64,000 nucleotides of DNA from Geobacter sp. (GTDB taxonomy: Bacteria; Desulfobacterota; Desulfuromonadia; Geobacterales; Pseudopelobacteraceae). The stretch spans positions 93,031 through 157,030 of the forward strand of contig WKKS01000006.1 of assembly GCA_009684515.1 (NCBI GenBank), in the 5' to 3' direction. Both the position numbers and the translations under genes were made by a program. Below the pieces are notes generated by a model. That model had not been told where the DNA came from. It saw only the letters and a program-made list of their open reading frames with translations, and did not search any database. Below, in pieces: positions 1 to 9,093 of this stretch. Position 1 is the first letter of the stretch, and the number at the start of each line of letters is the position of its first letter.

Positions 1-234
1 ATGATTAGTCTCTCCGAAAGTGCCATGATCGCCCAGGGAGAGACGTGCATATTCAGGATATTTACAGAGGGGAGGGAAACTCCTGACGAGATCGAAATCA
101 GGGTTACTTATTCGACGTTCACCTGCATCGGCCTCGAATTCCTTGCATTTAATGAAAACACCCACCCCAGGTTGTACGCTCGAATCGAACTGCTCAGCAG
201 GAACCCTGAAAAATACCGGGTGGCATATCCTTGA
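1..234 (+). CDS. C-terminal part of a possible PilZ-like protein (truncated by window edge)
   Basis: An open frame runs from the first base to a TGA at 232-234; the first codon is ATG but may be internal, because upstream sequence is not available. The 77 residues include a hydrophobic strand and a segment reading IGLEF followed by a short acidic/polar helix, which resembles the end of PilZ domains (c-di-GMP binding). The usual RxxxR motif is not in the visible part, so the family call is weak. The 200 bases after it hold no gene I can support. Confidence 0.35.
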   Translation: MISLSESAMIAQGETCIFRIFTEGRETPDEIEIRVTYSTFTCIGLEFLAFNENTHPRLYARIELLSRNPEKYRVAYP

Positions 235-432
235 AATAGGATGGGAAACGAGTGAAAAACTAATACAGCGTATGCTTAGGATTATGGGTATCGAGTTCTG
301 TTGCTATGCACAATTAGTTACAGTCTTCATAGGCTCCCTATGGCCCCTTTTCAAAAAAACTTGTCTAGGAATATTCGTCCTTGTCTGTTCTCGTCCACAA
401 ACTTAACGCTGAAAATTGGGAGCCATGGACGC

Positions 433-462
433 AAAAAAGGGTCAGCCTGAATTGGCTAACCC
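433..462 (-). terminator. Rho-independent terminator of tRNA-Cys
   Basis: On the minus strand the stem GGGTTAGCC / GGCTGACCC is followed by six T residues (433-438 read in reverse). It lies 11 bases past the tRNA 3' end. Confidence 0.75.
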
Positions 463-473
463 TTTGTTTTTGT

Positions 474-548
<75 letters not shown>

Positions 549-601
549 ATTAATTACATCGAACCGCACTTATATAAAATTATTCCCGGTAATGTCAAGC
601 C

Positions 602-967
602 CTATTTGAACTTTATGGCGATTCCGGTGGCGCGGTATTCGGTCGAGGGGAGCACGCCGTAGACCGTGGTGCGCCCATCCACCTCAAACAGGGTGATTGC
701 GTCCGCCCCCATTTTTGCCGCTTCCTGCCTTACCGCATTAAATCCCCACTCTCTGATGTCCGGCGTCATTGAGTAGTCTGACCCGTAGGTTTCCCTTGTG
801 ACCTGAATTCTACCCAGTTTGGTGTATGGGCGGATCAGCTCGTCCTGGGAAAGGAGCGGCGGCAGTTCGCCATTGTTTACCGGTTTTATGAGGGCGCAGC
901 CGCCGATAATGAGTAAAAATAAGGTCGAAATTACAGCAGATGAAAGAATGTTGCGGTGGCATGTCAT
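602..967 (-). CDS. Small outer-membrane or periplasmic lipoprotein, unknown function
   Basis: 121 residues. The N-terminus is a lipoprotein signal: basic start, hydrophobic run (residues 7-21) and lipobox IIGGC with the lipidated Cys at residue 24. The mature part is rich in short strands and contains AAKMGADAITLFEV, a pattern like YbjQ/heavy-metal-binding-type folds in which a residue block 'GADAI' precedes a strand; this similarity is only suggestive. It is divergent from yebC, and the 155 bases between them presumably hold both promoters. Confidence 0.75.
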   Translation of the reverse strand: MTCHRNILSSAVISTLFLLIIGGCALIKPVNNGELPPLLSQDELIRPYTKLGRIQVTRETYGSDYSMTPDIREWGFNAVRQEAAKMGADAITLFEVDGRTTVYGVLPSTEYRATGIAIKFK

Positions 968-1122
968 GGCGTACTTTCCTTTACATCCGGTAATTTACCT
1001 CTGGACAGAGATATGTCTGCATGCTAATATCTGCCGCTTTTTAAGGCAACTAAAAAACGTATTACATCCACTTTCCCCGCCTAATAAAATACGTTAAAAG
1101 AAATCAAAAAGGAGCGGCAACG

Positions 1123-1866
1123 ATGTCAGGTCATAATAAATGGAGTACAATCAAGCACAAAAAGGGAGCTGCCGACGCAAAACGAGGCAAGGTATTCACC
1201 AAAATCATCAAGGAGATTTCGGTAGCCGCAAAACTTGGCGGGGCAGACCCGGCCGCCAATCCCCGCTTGAGGACTGCCATTGACAAGGGCAAGGCTGAGA
1301 ACATGCCCAAAGACAACATTGAGCGCGCCATCAAAAAAGGTGCCGGTGGAATGGAAGGGGTTACCTACGAGGAAATCGTGTATGAAGGATACGGCCCCGG
1401 AGGCGCTGCCGTGCTGGTGGAAGTATTGACCGATAACCGCAACCGTTCCGTTTCGGATATCCGCAGCATCTTTACCAAATGCAACGGAAATATGGGTGAG
1501 GCCGGCTGCGTCGCCTGGCTGTTCGACAAAAAGGGTCTGATTATTTATGACAAGTCCGTTGATTTCGATCAACTCTTCGAAGCCGCCCTTGAAGTCGGGG
1601 CCGAAGATGTTGCCGAGCAGGACGAACATATCGAGGTGGTAACCGAGCCGGGCGCATTCATCGAGGTGCGTGAGGCGCTTGAAGCCAAAGGTTTTAAACA
1701 TCTTAACGCCGAAATCACCATGATCCCCCAGACCCAGGCCGAGCTGGAAGGGAAACAGGCCGAGAACATGCTCAAGCTGATGGACCGGCTGGAAGATAAC
1801 GATGATGTCCAGAATGTTTATTCAAACTTTGATATTTCTTCGGATGAGATGGAAAAGATGATGTAA
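1123..1866 (+). CDS. yebC: YebC/PmpR family protein
   Basis: 247 residues, the usual length for the family. The N-terminus [14 protein letters not shown] is the family signature, followed by the conserved [20 protein letters not shown] and [12 protein letters not shown] blocks. The start is supported by AGGAG about 9 bases upstream. YebC-type proteins have been described as transcription regulators and, more recently, as factors that relieve ribosome stalling at proline stretches; which role applies here is not visible. Synteny with ruvC and ruvA, as here, is common. Confidence 0.95.
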   Translation: MSGHNKWSTIKHKKGAADAKRGKVFTKIIKEISVAAKLGGADPAANPRLRTAIDKGKAENMPKDNIERAIKKGAGGMEGVTYEEIVYEGYGPGGAAVLVEVLTDNRNRSVSDIRSIFTKCNGNMGEAGCVAWLFDKKGLIIYDKSVDFDQLFEAALEVGAEDVAEQDEHIEVVTEPGAFIEVREALEAKGFKHLNAEITMIPQTQAELEGKQAENMLKLMDRLEDNDDVQNVYSNFDISSDEMEKMM

Positions 1867-1874
1867 AGGTTTTC

Positions 1875-1898
1875 AAGGGGCTCTACGGAGCCCCTTTT
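1875..1898 (+). terminator. Terminator hairpin after yebC
   Basis: Stem AAGGGGCTC / GAGCCCCTT with a short loop, followed by TT and GC. It lies between the yebC stop and the msrA ribosome binding site, so it may only attenuate read-through. Confidence 0.6.
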
Positions 1899-1914
1899 GC
1901 TTTATGGAGGTTTC

Positions 1915-2385
1915 ATGACAGAAAAAGCTACATTTGCGGCGGGATGTTTCTGGGGAGTGGAGGATGTCTTTATGTCGCTGCCGGGCGTTGTTGCCACCCG
2001 GGTCGGCTATACCGGCGGTCGCACAGATAATCCGACTTACCGGGATGTCTGCGGCCACGGCACCGGACATGCCGAAGCGGTTGAGGTGACCTTCGATCCC
2101 GCCGTCATCTCCTACCAAGCTCTGCTGAAGACATTCTGGGAATGTCATGATCCGACCCAGCTCAACCGCCAGGGTCCGGATATTGGCGATCAGTATCGTT
2201 CGGCGATCTTTTTCCATTCCGCAGGGCAGCAACGGATGGCGGAGGAATCAATGCAAAAGCTGGATGAATCGGGCCGCCTGCGACGCCGGATTGTTACGGA
2301 GATTGTGCCTGCCGTCACCTTCTGGGAAGCCGAAGCGTACCATCAGAAGTACCACGCCAAAAATGGCGGCGGGTGCGGATTCTGA
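1915..2385 (+). CDS. msrA: Peptide methionine sulfoxide reductase A
   Basis: 156 residues. The catalytic motif GCFWG is at residues 10-14 (active Cys 11), followed by GVEDVF and the conserved [23 protein letters not shown] and [23 protein letters not shown] blocks; the C-terminus [15 protein letters not shown] holds the usual resolving Cys. It reduces methionine-S-sulfoxide in oxidised proteins. The ATG at 1915 has GGAGG 6 bases upstream, so the longer frame from 1897 is not used. Its stop overlaps the ruvC start (TGATG), implying translational coupling. Confidence 0.95.
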   Translation: MTEKATFAAGCFWGVEDVFMSLPGVVATRVGYTGGRTDNPTYRDVCGHGTGHAEAVEVTFDPAVISYQALLKTFWECHDPTQLNRQGPDIGDQYRSAIFFHSAGQQRMAEESMQKLDESGRLRRRIVTEIVPAVTFWEAEAYHQKYHAKNGGGCGF

Positions 2386-2921
2386 TGAGGGTTCTCGGTA
2401 TCGATCCCGGTTCGCGCATTACCGGATACGGTCTTGTTGACCAGATTGGAAACAAGCTCATTCATGTTGATAACGGAGCCATCTTCACCGACAGCGCCGA
2501 CGATTTTCCGGGAAGGTTAAAGAGAATCTTCGACGGATTATCCGAAATTATTGCCCAATATCGCCCCGATCAGGTTGCTATCGAAAACATCTTTTTCTCC
2601 ACCAACGTCCAGAGTGCCCTCAAGCTTGGGCAGGCCCGCGGAGCGGCGATTGTGGCGGCGGTCCATGCCAACCTGCCGGTTGCCGAATATTCGGCGCTGC
2701 AGGTCAAACAGGCCGTGGTTGGCCAGGGACGGGCGGAGAAAGCGCAGGTTCAAAAAATGCTCAAAGCCCTTCTGGGGCTGCCGGAGATTGCCCAGGCCGA
2801 CGCCTCGGATGCCCTGGCGGTGGCGGTCTGCCACATTAACTCTTACGAATTGAAACAGAAAACAGGAGTGACTGTGGCGCTGAAACGCCAGAAAAGTTCC
2901 TGGAGGGATATGAAATTATGA
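2385..2921 (+). CDS. ruvC: Crossover junction endodeoxyribonuclease RuvC
   Basis: 178 residues. The N-terminal [12 protein letters not shown] carries the first catalytic Asp. IENIFF carries the Glu of the second acidic site, and the C-terminal block [14 protein letters not shown] carries the last two acidic residues. It resolves Holliday junctions as a dimer with RuvAB. The start at 2385 overlaps the msrA stop; a GTG four codons upstream (2373) is also in frame but is inside msrA. Its end overlaps ruvA by four bases. No ruvB is in the window; ruvA is followed by an unrelated convergent operon. Confidence 0.95.
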   Translation: MRVLGIDPGSRITGYGLVDQIGNKLIHVDNGAIFTDSADDFPGRLKRIFDGLSEIIAQYRPDQVAIENIFFSTNVQSALKLGQARGAAIVAAVHANLPVAEYSALQVKQAVVGQGRAEKAQVQKMLKALLGLPEIAQADASDALAVAVCHINSYELKQKTGVTVALKRQKSSWRDMKL

Positions 2922-3517
2922 TCGCACTGCTGACCGGAAAAATAGCTTATAAATCGCCTGATCACATCATTCTGGATGTTAACGGGGTCGGTTATCGGGT
3001 GCTGATTCCCTTTTCCACCTATTACGAACTTCCCGAGGAGGGCGGTCCGGCCACCCTGCACATCCACACCAGCGTTCGCGAGGACGCCATCCAGCTGTAC
3101 GGTTTCCGTACGCGTTTGGAGAAATCATTTTTCCAACTGCTGATATCAGTTTCCGGTGTCGGCCCGAAACTGGCCCGCGACATCCTCTCCAACATCCAGC
3201 CCGGTCCGCTGGCGCAGGCGTTGGCTCAAGGCGATCTCCACAAGCTCTCCACCATTCCCGGTATCGGTAAAAAAACTGCCGAGCGTCTGGTGCTGGAACT
3301 GAAGGAAAAAGCCTGCAAATTGGACCTGTCATCACTACCTGCAATGGAAGCCCGTCAGATACCGGAAGAAGATGTGGCCGAAGATGTTCTCTCCGCGCTG
3401 CTCAACCTGGGTTACAAAGAGCCGCAGGTGCGCAAGGCGCTGGCCGGTCTGGATGCCACCGGCGGAGTGTCCGTGGAAGGATTGCTCAAGCAGGCCTTGA
3501 AAACGCTGATGAAGTAG
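2918..3517 (+). CDS. ruvA: Holliday junction DNA helicase subunit RuvA
   Basis: 199 residues, normal length. The N-terminal OB-fold begins MIALLTGKI, the two helix-hairpin-helix motifs are [13 protein letters not shown] and [17 protein letters not shown], and the C-terminal three-helix domain ends the protein ([15 protein letters not shown]). RuvA binds four-way junctions and loads the RuvB motor. The start codon sits inside the ruvC stop region (ATGA overlap). Confidence 0.96.
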   Translation: MIALLTGKIAYKSPDHIILDVNGVGYRVLIPFSTYYELPEEGGPATLHIHTSVREDAIQLYGFRTRLEKSFFQLLISVSGVGPKLARDILSNIQPGPLAQALAQGDLHKLSTIPGIGKKTAERLVLELKEKACKLDLSSLPAMEARQIPEEDVAEDVLSALLNLGYKEPQVRKALAGLDATGGVSVEGLLKQALKTLMK

Positions 3518-3524
3518 CAATGTT

Positions 3525-4730
3525 TTACTCGTACCTTAACGCTTCAATCGGATCCAGCTGTGCCGCCTTTCTGGCCGGAAAATAGCCGAAAACCAGCCCG
3601 ACCGCGCCGGAGAAGAGAAACGCCACCGCCACGATCGGGGCATTGAAGATAAACGGCACTTTCAGCAGTGATGCCAGCAGCACTGAACTGAGCAGCGCCA
3701 GCGTAATCCCCACCAGCCCCCCGAAAGATGACAGCACCGCCGCCTCCACCAGGAATTGCATCAGCACCTCCCGCTCGAAAGCCCCGATGGCCAGTCGGAT
3801 ACCGATCTCGCGGGTTCGCTCGGTGACCGACACCAGCATGATGTTCATGATGCCGATGCCACCTACCAGCAGGCTGACCGCTCCCACCGCACTCAGCAGG
3901 GCGGTCATGATCTTGGTGGTGGAGGTCAGCATGGCGGTGATTTCCTTCATGTCCATGACGTTGAAATTGTTCTCGTCACTGGCCGAGAGATGCCTCCGCT
4001 CGCGCAGCAGCCGCTCGATATCCTGTTGTATCCGGGCGGTGGAGACACCATCACGCACCGAAACCTGGATGATGTTGACGTCCTGATTGCCGGCAATGCG
4101 GCGCTGAAAGGTGCGTAGCGGTATGATGATCACGTCATCCTGATCACTCCCCATGGTGGATTGCCCTTTTGATTCCAGCAGGCCGACCACCTGGCAGGAA
4201 ATGTTCTGCAGCCTGATGTTGGCTCCGATCGGATCCTGGTTGCCGAACAGCTTGCTGCGCACCGTGCCGCCGATCACGCAGATCGCCGCGCCGGAGCGGA
4301 GTTCGCTGTCGCTGAAGAGGCGGCCGGTTCTGGTTTTCCAGTTGCGGACTTCGAAATAGGAATTGCTGCTGCCGGCGATCTGGGTTGACCAGTTGGCATT
4401 GCCATAGATGGCCGACATGGATTTTGAGGCCATCGGGGCCACCGCCGCCAGTTGAGGAATATCGCGCCGCAGAGATTCGGCGTCTTCAACGGTAAAGGGT
4501 GCCGCGCCGACGTTTTGCCCCGGCCCCATCCGCTTGCCGGGGGTCACCATCAACAGGTTGCTCCCCAGGCTGGCGATCTGCTGGGTGACCTGGGCTGTGG
4601 CGCCATCACCCAGCGTCACCATCACGATCACGGCTGCCACACCGATCACGATCCCCAGAATAGTCAGAAACGAGCGCAAAACATTGCGCCGGATTTCCCG
4701 CAGGGCCAGTATTACAGCATTCCAGAACAT
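3525..4730 (-). CDS. MacB-type ABC transporter permease subunit
   Basis: 401 residues. Transmembrane segment 1 spans about residues 18-42, then a periplasmic MacB_PCD-like domain (about 50-245), then three FtsX-type membrane segments (about 275-395), ending in the family tail PARKAAQLDPIEALRYE. This is the mechanotransmission permease of MacAB-like tripartite exporters for peptides, macrolides or envelope lipids. It is the last gene of the leftward operon; the ATPase is a separate gene here, not fused as in E. coli MacB. It converges on ruvA with 7 bases between stops. Confidence 0.9.
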   Translation of the reverse strand: MFWNAVILALREIRRNVLRSFLTILGIVIGVAAVIVMVTLGDGATAQVTQQIASLGSNLLMVTPGKRMGPGQNVGAAPFTVEDAESLRRDIPQLAAVAPMASKSMSAIYGNANWSTQIAGSSNSYFEVRNWKTRTGRLFSDSELRSGAAICVIGGTVRSKLFGNQDPIGANIRLQNISCQVVGLLESKGQSTMGSDQDDVIIIPLRTFQRRIAGNQDVNIIQVSVRDGVSTARIQQDIERLLRERRHLSASDENNFNVMDMKEITAMLTSTTKIMTALLSAVGAVSLLVGGIGIMNIMLVSVTERTREIGIRLAIGAFEREVLMQFLVEAAVLSSFGGLVGITLALLSSVLLASLLKVPFIFNAPIVAVAFLFSGAVGLVFGYFPARKAAQLDPIEALRYE

Positions 4731-5458
4731 TAGTGTCCCCCCTTGTGATCGGTCTCGTGTTCCGGCACGACCAGTCCGTCGCGGAAATGGATCGTCCGGC
4801 TGGCGTACCGGGCCATATCCGCTTCGTGGGTTACCATCACAATCGTAATGCCCTGCTCCCGGTTGAGAGTCGTCAGGATTTCCATGATCTCCCTGCTGCG
4901 CGAACTGTCCAGGCTGCCGGTCGGCTCATCGGCAAACAGCAGGGCGGGGCGGGTGACGATCGCCCGGGCAATGGCCACCCGCTGCTGCTGGCCACCGGAC
5001 AGCTCGCCCGGTGTGTGCCCTTCCCAGCCGGTCAGCCCCACGGCATCCAACGCCGTCCGGGCCAGCTGGTGACGGGTGCGGAGCGGATCACCGCGATACA
5101 TCAGCGGCAGTTCCACATTTTCCAGCGCCGTGGTCCGGTTGAGCAGGTTGAAACCCTGAAATACGAAGCCCAGATATTGCCTGCGCAGCAGGGCGCGCTG
5201 GTCGCGGCTGAGAGCCCCTACCTCGACCCCTTTGAAGAGGTAATTGCCGCTGGTCGGCGTATCCAGACAGCCCAGAATGTTCATGCAGGTGCTTTTGCCG
5301 GAGCCGGACGGCCCCATGACTGCGATGAACTCACCCGCTTCGATGGCGATATCCACGCCGCGCAGTGCCTGCATGGCGGCTGTTCCTCTGCCGTAGGTCT
5401 TGGTTACGCTGCGCAGATTTATCAGCGGCACATGGTCAGTTTCAGTGGTTTCGGCCAT
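4730..5458 (-). CDS. MacB/LolD-type ABC transporter ATPase
   Basis: 242 residues. Walker A GPSGSGKS is at 49-56, then the Q-loop (FVFQGFNLL), the signature LSGGQQQRVAIARA, Walker B LLFADEPTGSLD and the H-loop VTHE. It energises the adjacent permease. The ATG overlaps the previous gene region with a 2-base gap, and its stop overlaps the permease start by one base, so the two are tightly coupled. Confidence 0.92.
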   Translation of the reverse strand: MAETTETDHVPLINLRSVTKTYGRGTAAMQALRGVDIAIEAGEFIAVMGPSGSGKSTCMNILGCLDTPTSGNYLFKGVEVGALSRDQRALLRRQYLGFVFQGFNLLNRTTALENVELPLMYRGDPLRTRHQLARTALDAVGLTGWEGHTPGELSGGQQQRVAIARAIVTRPALLFADEPTGSLDSSRSREIMEILTTLNREQGITIVMVTHEADMARYASRTIHFRDGLVVPEHETDHKGGH

Positions 5459-5460
5459 GA

Positions 5461-6768
5461 CTATTTTCCCGCCTCGCTCACATCCACCACAACCTTTGTC
5501 CCCGGCTTCAGGCTGTCGCCGCGCACTTCGGTCAGGACGCCGTTGGTCATGCCGGTGGTGATTGAAATCTTTTCCAGGGCCGCGTCATTCAGAATCCAGA
5601 CATGGGGCTGTTTCTCCTTATCATTTTGGACTGTCCGGGGAGCCGATCGGGGTGGCCGCGGCATGATCTTGCTCAGCAGACTGCCGCCGTCGGATGCCTT
5701 TTTGACCGGTGCTGCGGGCGGCACAAAACGCAGGGCCGTATTCGGCACCAGCAGTGCGTTGTCAATATTTTGGACGGTAACGTTGGCAGTGCCGGTCATG
5801 CCGGGTCGCAGCAGCAGTTCGGCATTGTCCACCTTGAGGACGGTCGTGTAGGTGACCACACCGGCCACGGTCTGGGAGCCGAAACGCACCTGGCTGACGC
5901 GGGCCGGAAAACTTCGGTCCGGATAGGCCGCCACGGTGAAGCTGGCGCTCTGGTCCGGTTGGATTTTGCCTACATCGGCTTCGTCCACGTTGACCTGCAG
6001 CTCCATCTGGGTCAGATCCTCCGCCAGGGTAAATAGCACCGGCGTCTGCAAGGATGCCGCCACGGTCTGCCCCGGTTCGGCCGTCCGCTTCAGGACGATG
6101 CCATTGATCGGCGAACGGATGACCGACTTGTCCAGATCAATGCGCTGGACTTCCAGGGAGGCGGCCGCCTGTGTCACGGCCGCCCTGGCGTTTGCTTCGT
6201 CGGCAACGGCACGGTCCAGAGTGGCGCGAGCCGTGTCCAGTTCGGTTTTCGACGGCACCTTGCCGCCGCTGGCTTCCTGGACCTGAATCAGTCGTGCCAG
6301 CTTGGCCTTTGCTTCCGAGACTGTCGCCTGGGCTTGCAGTACTCTGGCCCGGGCCGCTTCCAGCGAGGCGACGGTCTGTTTGACCTGGGCATCCTGCTTG
6401 GCAGTATCGATGCGCGCCAGCACCTGGCCCCGTTTGACCTTGGCGTTGTAGTCAACCTCGACACTCTTGAGGGTGCCGGAAATCTCGCTCCCTACCTCGA
6501 CCTGGTTGGTGGGCTGTAGGGTTCCGGTAGCGGAGACCAGCACAGTCAGATTGCCCCGGGTAACCTCCTGGGTCTGGTAATTGACCTGGTTTGCGGACGA
6601 GCGCCTGTTTATGAACAGCAGCAGCACGATTATCAATACCAGCGCAGCCCCGCCCCAAAGCAGGTACGGTTTCATTCGGGATTTCAGTGGCCTGTTCTGT
6701 TCGATCCCCAATGTTTTGGCAACCTCACTGGCTGATACGTTCGATCCGGATGCGGGTGAATCTGTCAT
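5461..6768 (-). CDS. MacA/HlyD-type periplasmic adaptor of a tripartite efflux pump
   Basis: 435 residues. A short cytoplasmic tail is followed by one membrane segment (about 34-51), a barrel-sandwich lipoyl-like half (VSATGTLQPTNQVEVGSEISG), an alpha-hairpin coiled coil (about 120-195) and the second lipoyl half (GIVLKRTAEPGQTV), then beta-barrel and membrane-proximal domains. It bridges the inner-membrane MacB-like pump and the outer-membrane channel encoded next to it. Its start overlaps the stop of the OMP gene by four bases. Confidence 0.9.
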   Translation of the reverse strand: MTDSPASGSNVSASEVAKTLGIEQNRPLKSRMKPYLLWGGAALVLIIVLLLFINRRSSANQVNYQTQEVTRGNLTVLVSATGTLQPTNQVEVGSEISGTLKSVEVDYNAKVKRGQVLARIDTAKQDAQVKQTVASLEAARARVLQAQATVSEAKAKLARLIQVQEASGGKVPSKTELDTARATLDRAVADEANARAAVTQAAASLEVQRIDLDKSVIRSPINGIVLKRTAEPGQTVAASLQTPVLFTLAEDLTQMELQVNVDEADVGKIQPDQSASFTVAAYPDRSFPARVSQVRFGSQTVAGVVTYTTVLKVDNAELLLRPGMTGTANVTVQNIDNALLVPNTALRFVPPAAPVKKASDGGSLLSKIMPRPPRSAPRTVQNDKEKQPHVWILNDAALEKISITTGMTNGVLTEVRGDSLKPGTKVVVDVSEAGK

Positions 6769-8231
6769 GATTTTTCTCCTGAAGAATTGTCGGATGGCGT
6801 GCTGCTATCCACGGAGCTGTTACTCCAACCCCCGCCCACTGCCTTATAAAGCCGGGCCAGATTGGAGGTGACGGCGGCTTGGCTCTGGGTCAGCTGATTC
6901 CGCAGGGACAATAGTGACCGCTGGCTGTCCAGAACCGGCTGGAAGTCGATCAGACCTGCTGCATACTTGCTGGTGGCCAGCTCAACGGCACTTTTTGCAG
7001 CCTGGACGGCATCCTGTAGTGACTGCCGCCGGTTCTGCTCCCCGGCGTAGGCTGTCAGCGCGTTTTCCACATCGCGCAGGGCGCTCTTTACGGCTGACTG
7101 ATAGCTGATCAGGGCCTGTTGCTGCAGGGCGTTCTGTATTTCGACCTTCTGCCTGAGTCGGCCGCCGTCAAAGATCGTTACGGCCGTGTTGGCTGCCAGA
7201 GTGTACAGGTAGGCGCCGGGCTGCAGCAGATTGCCGAGTGAAGAGGCCTGCAGGCCAATAGTTCCGGACAGGGAGAGATTGGGGTAACGGTCCGCCTCGG
7301 CCTGGCCGATCTGGGCGGTGGCTGCTGCCAGCTGGCGTTCGGCACGACGGATATCGGGTCGCCGGCGCAGGGTTTCGGCCGGTATGCCGATGGCTATCTG
7401 TGCCTTTGCCGATGGAATGGGGCCAGCCGCCTGAAGTTCTTCCAGTGTGCCGGGATTTCGGCCCAAAAGCAGTGCCAGGTTGTTTCTGGACTGCTCCATT
7501 GTGCTTGAAAGCGCCGGTAACTGGGCGCGGGTCTGTTCCAGATTCAATCGGGCCTGTTCCAGATCCAGTTGGCTGACCAGACCGGCCTGGAGCCGCCAGT
7601 CGGCAATCTGCACCGTTTCCGTCAGGCTGGTAATGGTGGCGCGGGTAATGTTTATCTGCTCCTGGCTGGAGCGGACCTCGATATAGTTCAGCACGACTTC
7701 GGCCAGCAGGCTGACCTGCACGTCGCGCAGATTCTCCTCTGCCGCTTCGCTGGTAGCGGATGCCGCCTCCAGGGCCCGCCGTTTGCCGCCGAACAGGTCC
7801 GGTTCCCAACTGGCATCGAACTGGGCGGAGTACGCATCGCTGACCCGGCCGCCCCCAACGCCCATTTCCCCGCTGGAACGGTTGTGATCGACTCCGGCGC
7901 CGGCCTTCAGCGCAGGGTACTGGTCCGAGGCGGAGAGGCCGCGCCGGGCACGGGCTTCCCGCAAACGTGCCTCGGCCAGTTTCAGGTCCAGGTTATTGGC
8001 GGCGGCTTCCGCCACCAGCCGGGAAAGGAGCGGATCGTCAAGAGTCTGCCACCAGCGGGTAAGACGGGCCGATTCCAGCGGAACAGTTTTCAGGCCACCG
8101 CCGGTATCGGAATGCCAGGCGGTTGGCACAACCGGCTGCGGCGTGCGGTAATCGGGACCGACTACGCAGCCGGTCAGCAAGGCTGGTAAAAGCATATAGA
8201 ACATGCGGATGGGAATTGGTGCTGGTGACAT
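6765..8231 (-). CDS. NodT/OprM-type outer-membrane efflux lipoprotein
   Basis: 488 residues from the ATG at 8231. That ATG has AGGAAAGG 6 bases upstream; the longer frame to 8303 overlaps the next gene and lacks such a site. Lipobox ALLTGC followed by VVGPDY is the family signature, and two OEP repeats follow, with TAQIGQAEADRYPNLSLSG in the second. It would form the trimeric exit duct for the MacAB-like pump. Confidence 0.9.
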   Translation of the reverse strand: MSPAPIPIRMFYMLLPALLTGCVVGPDYRTPQPVVPTAWHSDTGGGLKTVPLESARLTRWWQTLDDPLLSRLVAEAAANNLDLKLAEARLREARARRGLSASDQYPALKAGAGVDHNRSSGEMGVGGGRVSDAYSAQFDASWEPDLFGGKRRALEAASATSEAAEENLRDVQVSLLAEVVLNYIEVRSSQEQINITRATITSLTETVQIADWRLQAGLVSQLDLEQARLNLEQTRAQLPALSSTMEQSRNNLALLLGRNPGTLEELQAAGPIPSAKAQIAIGIPAETLRRRPDIRRAERQLAAATAQIGQAEADRYPNLSLSGTIGLQASSLGNLLQPGAYLYTLAANTAVTIFDGGRLRQKVEIQNALQQQALISYQSAVKSALRDVENALTAYAGEQNRRQSLQDAVQAAKSAVELATSKYAAGLIDFQPVLDSQRSLLSLRNQLTQSQAAVTSNLARLYKAVGGGWSNSSVDSSTPSDNSSGEKS

Positions 8232-8268
8232 TAATGCCTTTCCTTTCACAAAGCCTCGTACGGCAATT

Positions 8269-8757
8269 TTACCCTTCAGGCTGTATACGTCCCTTACGGC
8301 CATGTTTCCCCGGTCGCGATTCCCTAAGCCGCTGCGCCAGTTCGCGCTGTTCCGGTGTCAAAAGGGCATTGACCTGGCTCATGGCGCGGGTTCTTGAGAC
8401 CAGCAGTTCGGTCCTGGTTTTAGCCTGTTCCGCGGCAATGGCGCGTACGGCGGATTCATCAAAGGTTGCCGCATTTACGACTGCCTGAATCTGCTTGTGT
8501 CCCTCGGCCATCTTCTGACGGAGCGGTTCGGCCTGTTCCTGCTCAGCCTTCATGATGGCGCCGATCTGCTCCTTTTGGGTTGCGTTGAGCTTTAAAACCT
8601 TTGCCATACGGTCAATCCGTTTTTGAGGATTCATTTTATGCTCGCCACGTGGACCGTCACATCCTTCAAATGGTCCATCGAAGGCGTGTGCGGGCAGGGT
8701 GCCTCCAATAAATGTTGCTGCCATAAGTGCGATCGCCGGAATGATTTGTCTTTTCAT
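8269..8757 (-). CDS. Spy/CpxP-like periplasmic stress protein
   Basis: 162 residues from ATG 8757, which has AAGGAG 8 bases upstream; the upstream extension of the frame is not needed. The signal peptide is about residues 1-24 (ending PAHA). The mature part carries the helical LTxxQ-like motifs: LNATQKEQIGAIMKAEQ near the middle and LLTPEQRELAQRL near the end. Spy/CpxP proteins are periplasmic chaperones and sensors of envelope stress. It is the first gene of the efflux operon and divergent from a BaeSR-like pair, a typical stress-response layout. Confidence 0.85.
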   Translation of the reverse strand: MKRQIIPAIALMAATFIGGTLPAHAFDGPFEGCDGPRGEHKMNPQKRIDRMAKVLKLNATQKEQIGAIMKAEQEQAEPLRQKMAEGHKQIQAVVNAATFDESAVRAIAAEQAKTRTELLVSRTRAMSQVNALLTPEQRELAQRLRESRPGKHGRKGRIQPEG

Positions 8758-8856
8758 GAGTGTTCTCCTTTGTTTGTAATGGTTGATGCAACATGCAGCC
8801 GGAATCCCTGCGCTCCTTTCCGATGATTCGTTCCTGACCTGGATCATCTTAAAAAT

Positions 8857-8885
8857 CCGCGTTGCGGGGAGGTGCCGCAACGCGG
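8857..8885. promoter_or_regulatory. 11-bp perfect inverted repeat between the efflux operon and baeS-like gene
   Basis: Arms CCGCGTTGCGG (8857-8867) and CCGCAACGCGG (8875-8885) with a 7-base spacer; a second weaker pair GACATC / GATGTC lies at 8891-8896 and 8912-8917. They occupy the 336-base divergent intergenic region (8758-9093). Candidate operator for the adjacent response regulator, or a hairpin in one leader; sequence alone does not decide. Confidence 0.5.
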
Positions 8886-9093
8886 TAAATGACATCGCAC
8901 GTTTTACCGGTGATGTCGCAAATGGGCCGGTTGAGGCTTGGTTCTGCCGTCAGGTGACAATAGGAATAACAGTGAAATAGGGAGGAAATATGGATGAATT
9001 GTGTAAAAAATAAGGAAATGTATTTTGAGCCGGATTGTGCATGTCTCTTAGAGATCAACCTGTGATAAAAATAAAGTCACAGGAGGCGCGGTT

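Noticed and set aside
143..406. 87-residue open frame
   Set aside because: It overlaps the first gene in another phase, lacks a ribosome site and shows no known pattern.
7168..7809. 213-residue minus-strand frame
   Set aside because: It lies in another phase of the outer-membrane efflux gene and has a low-complexity Gly/Arg/Pro-rich content typical of shadow frames.
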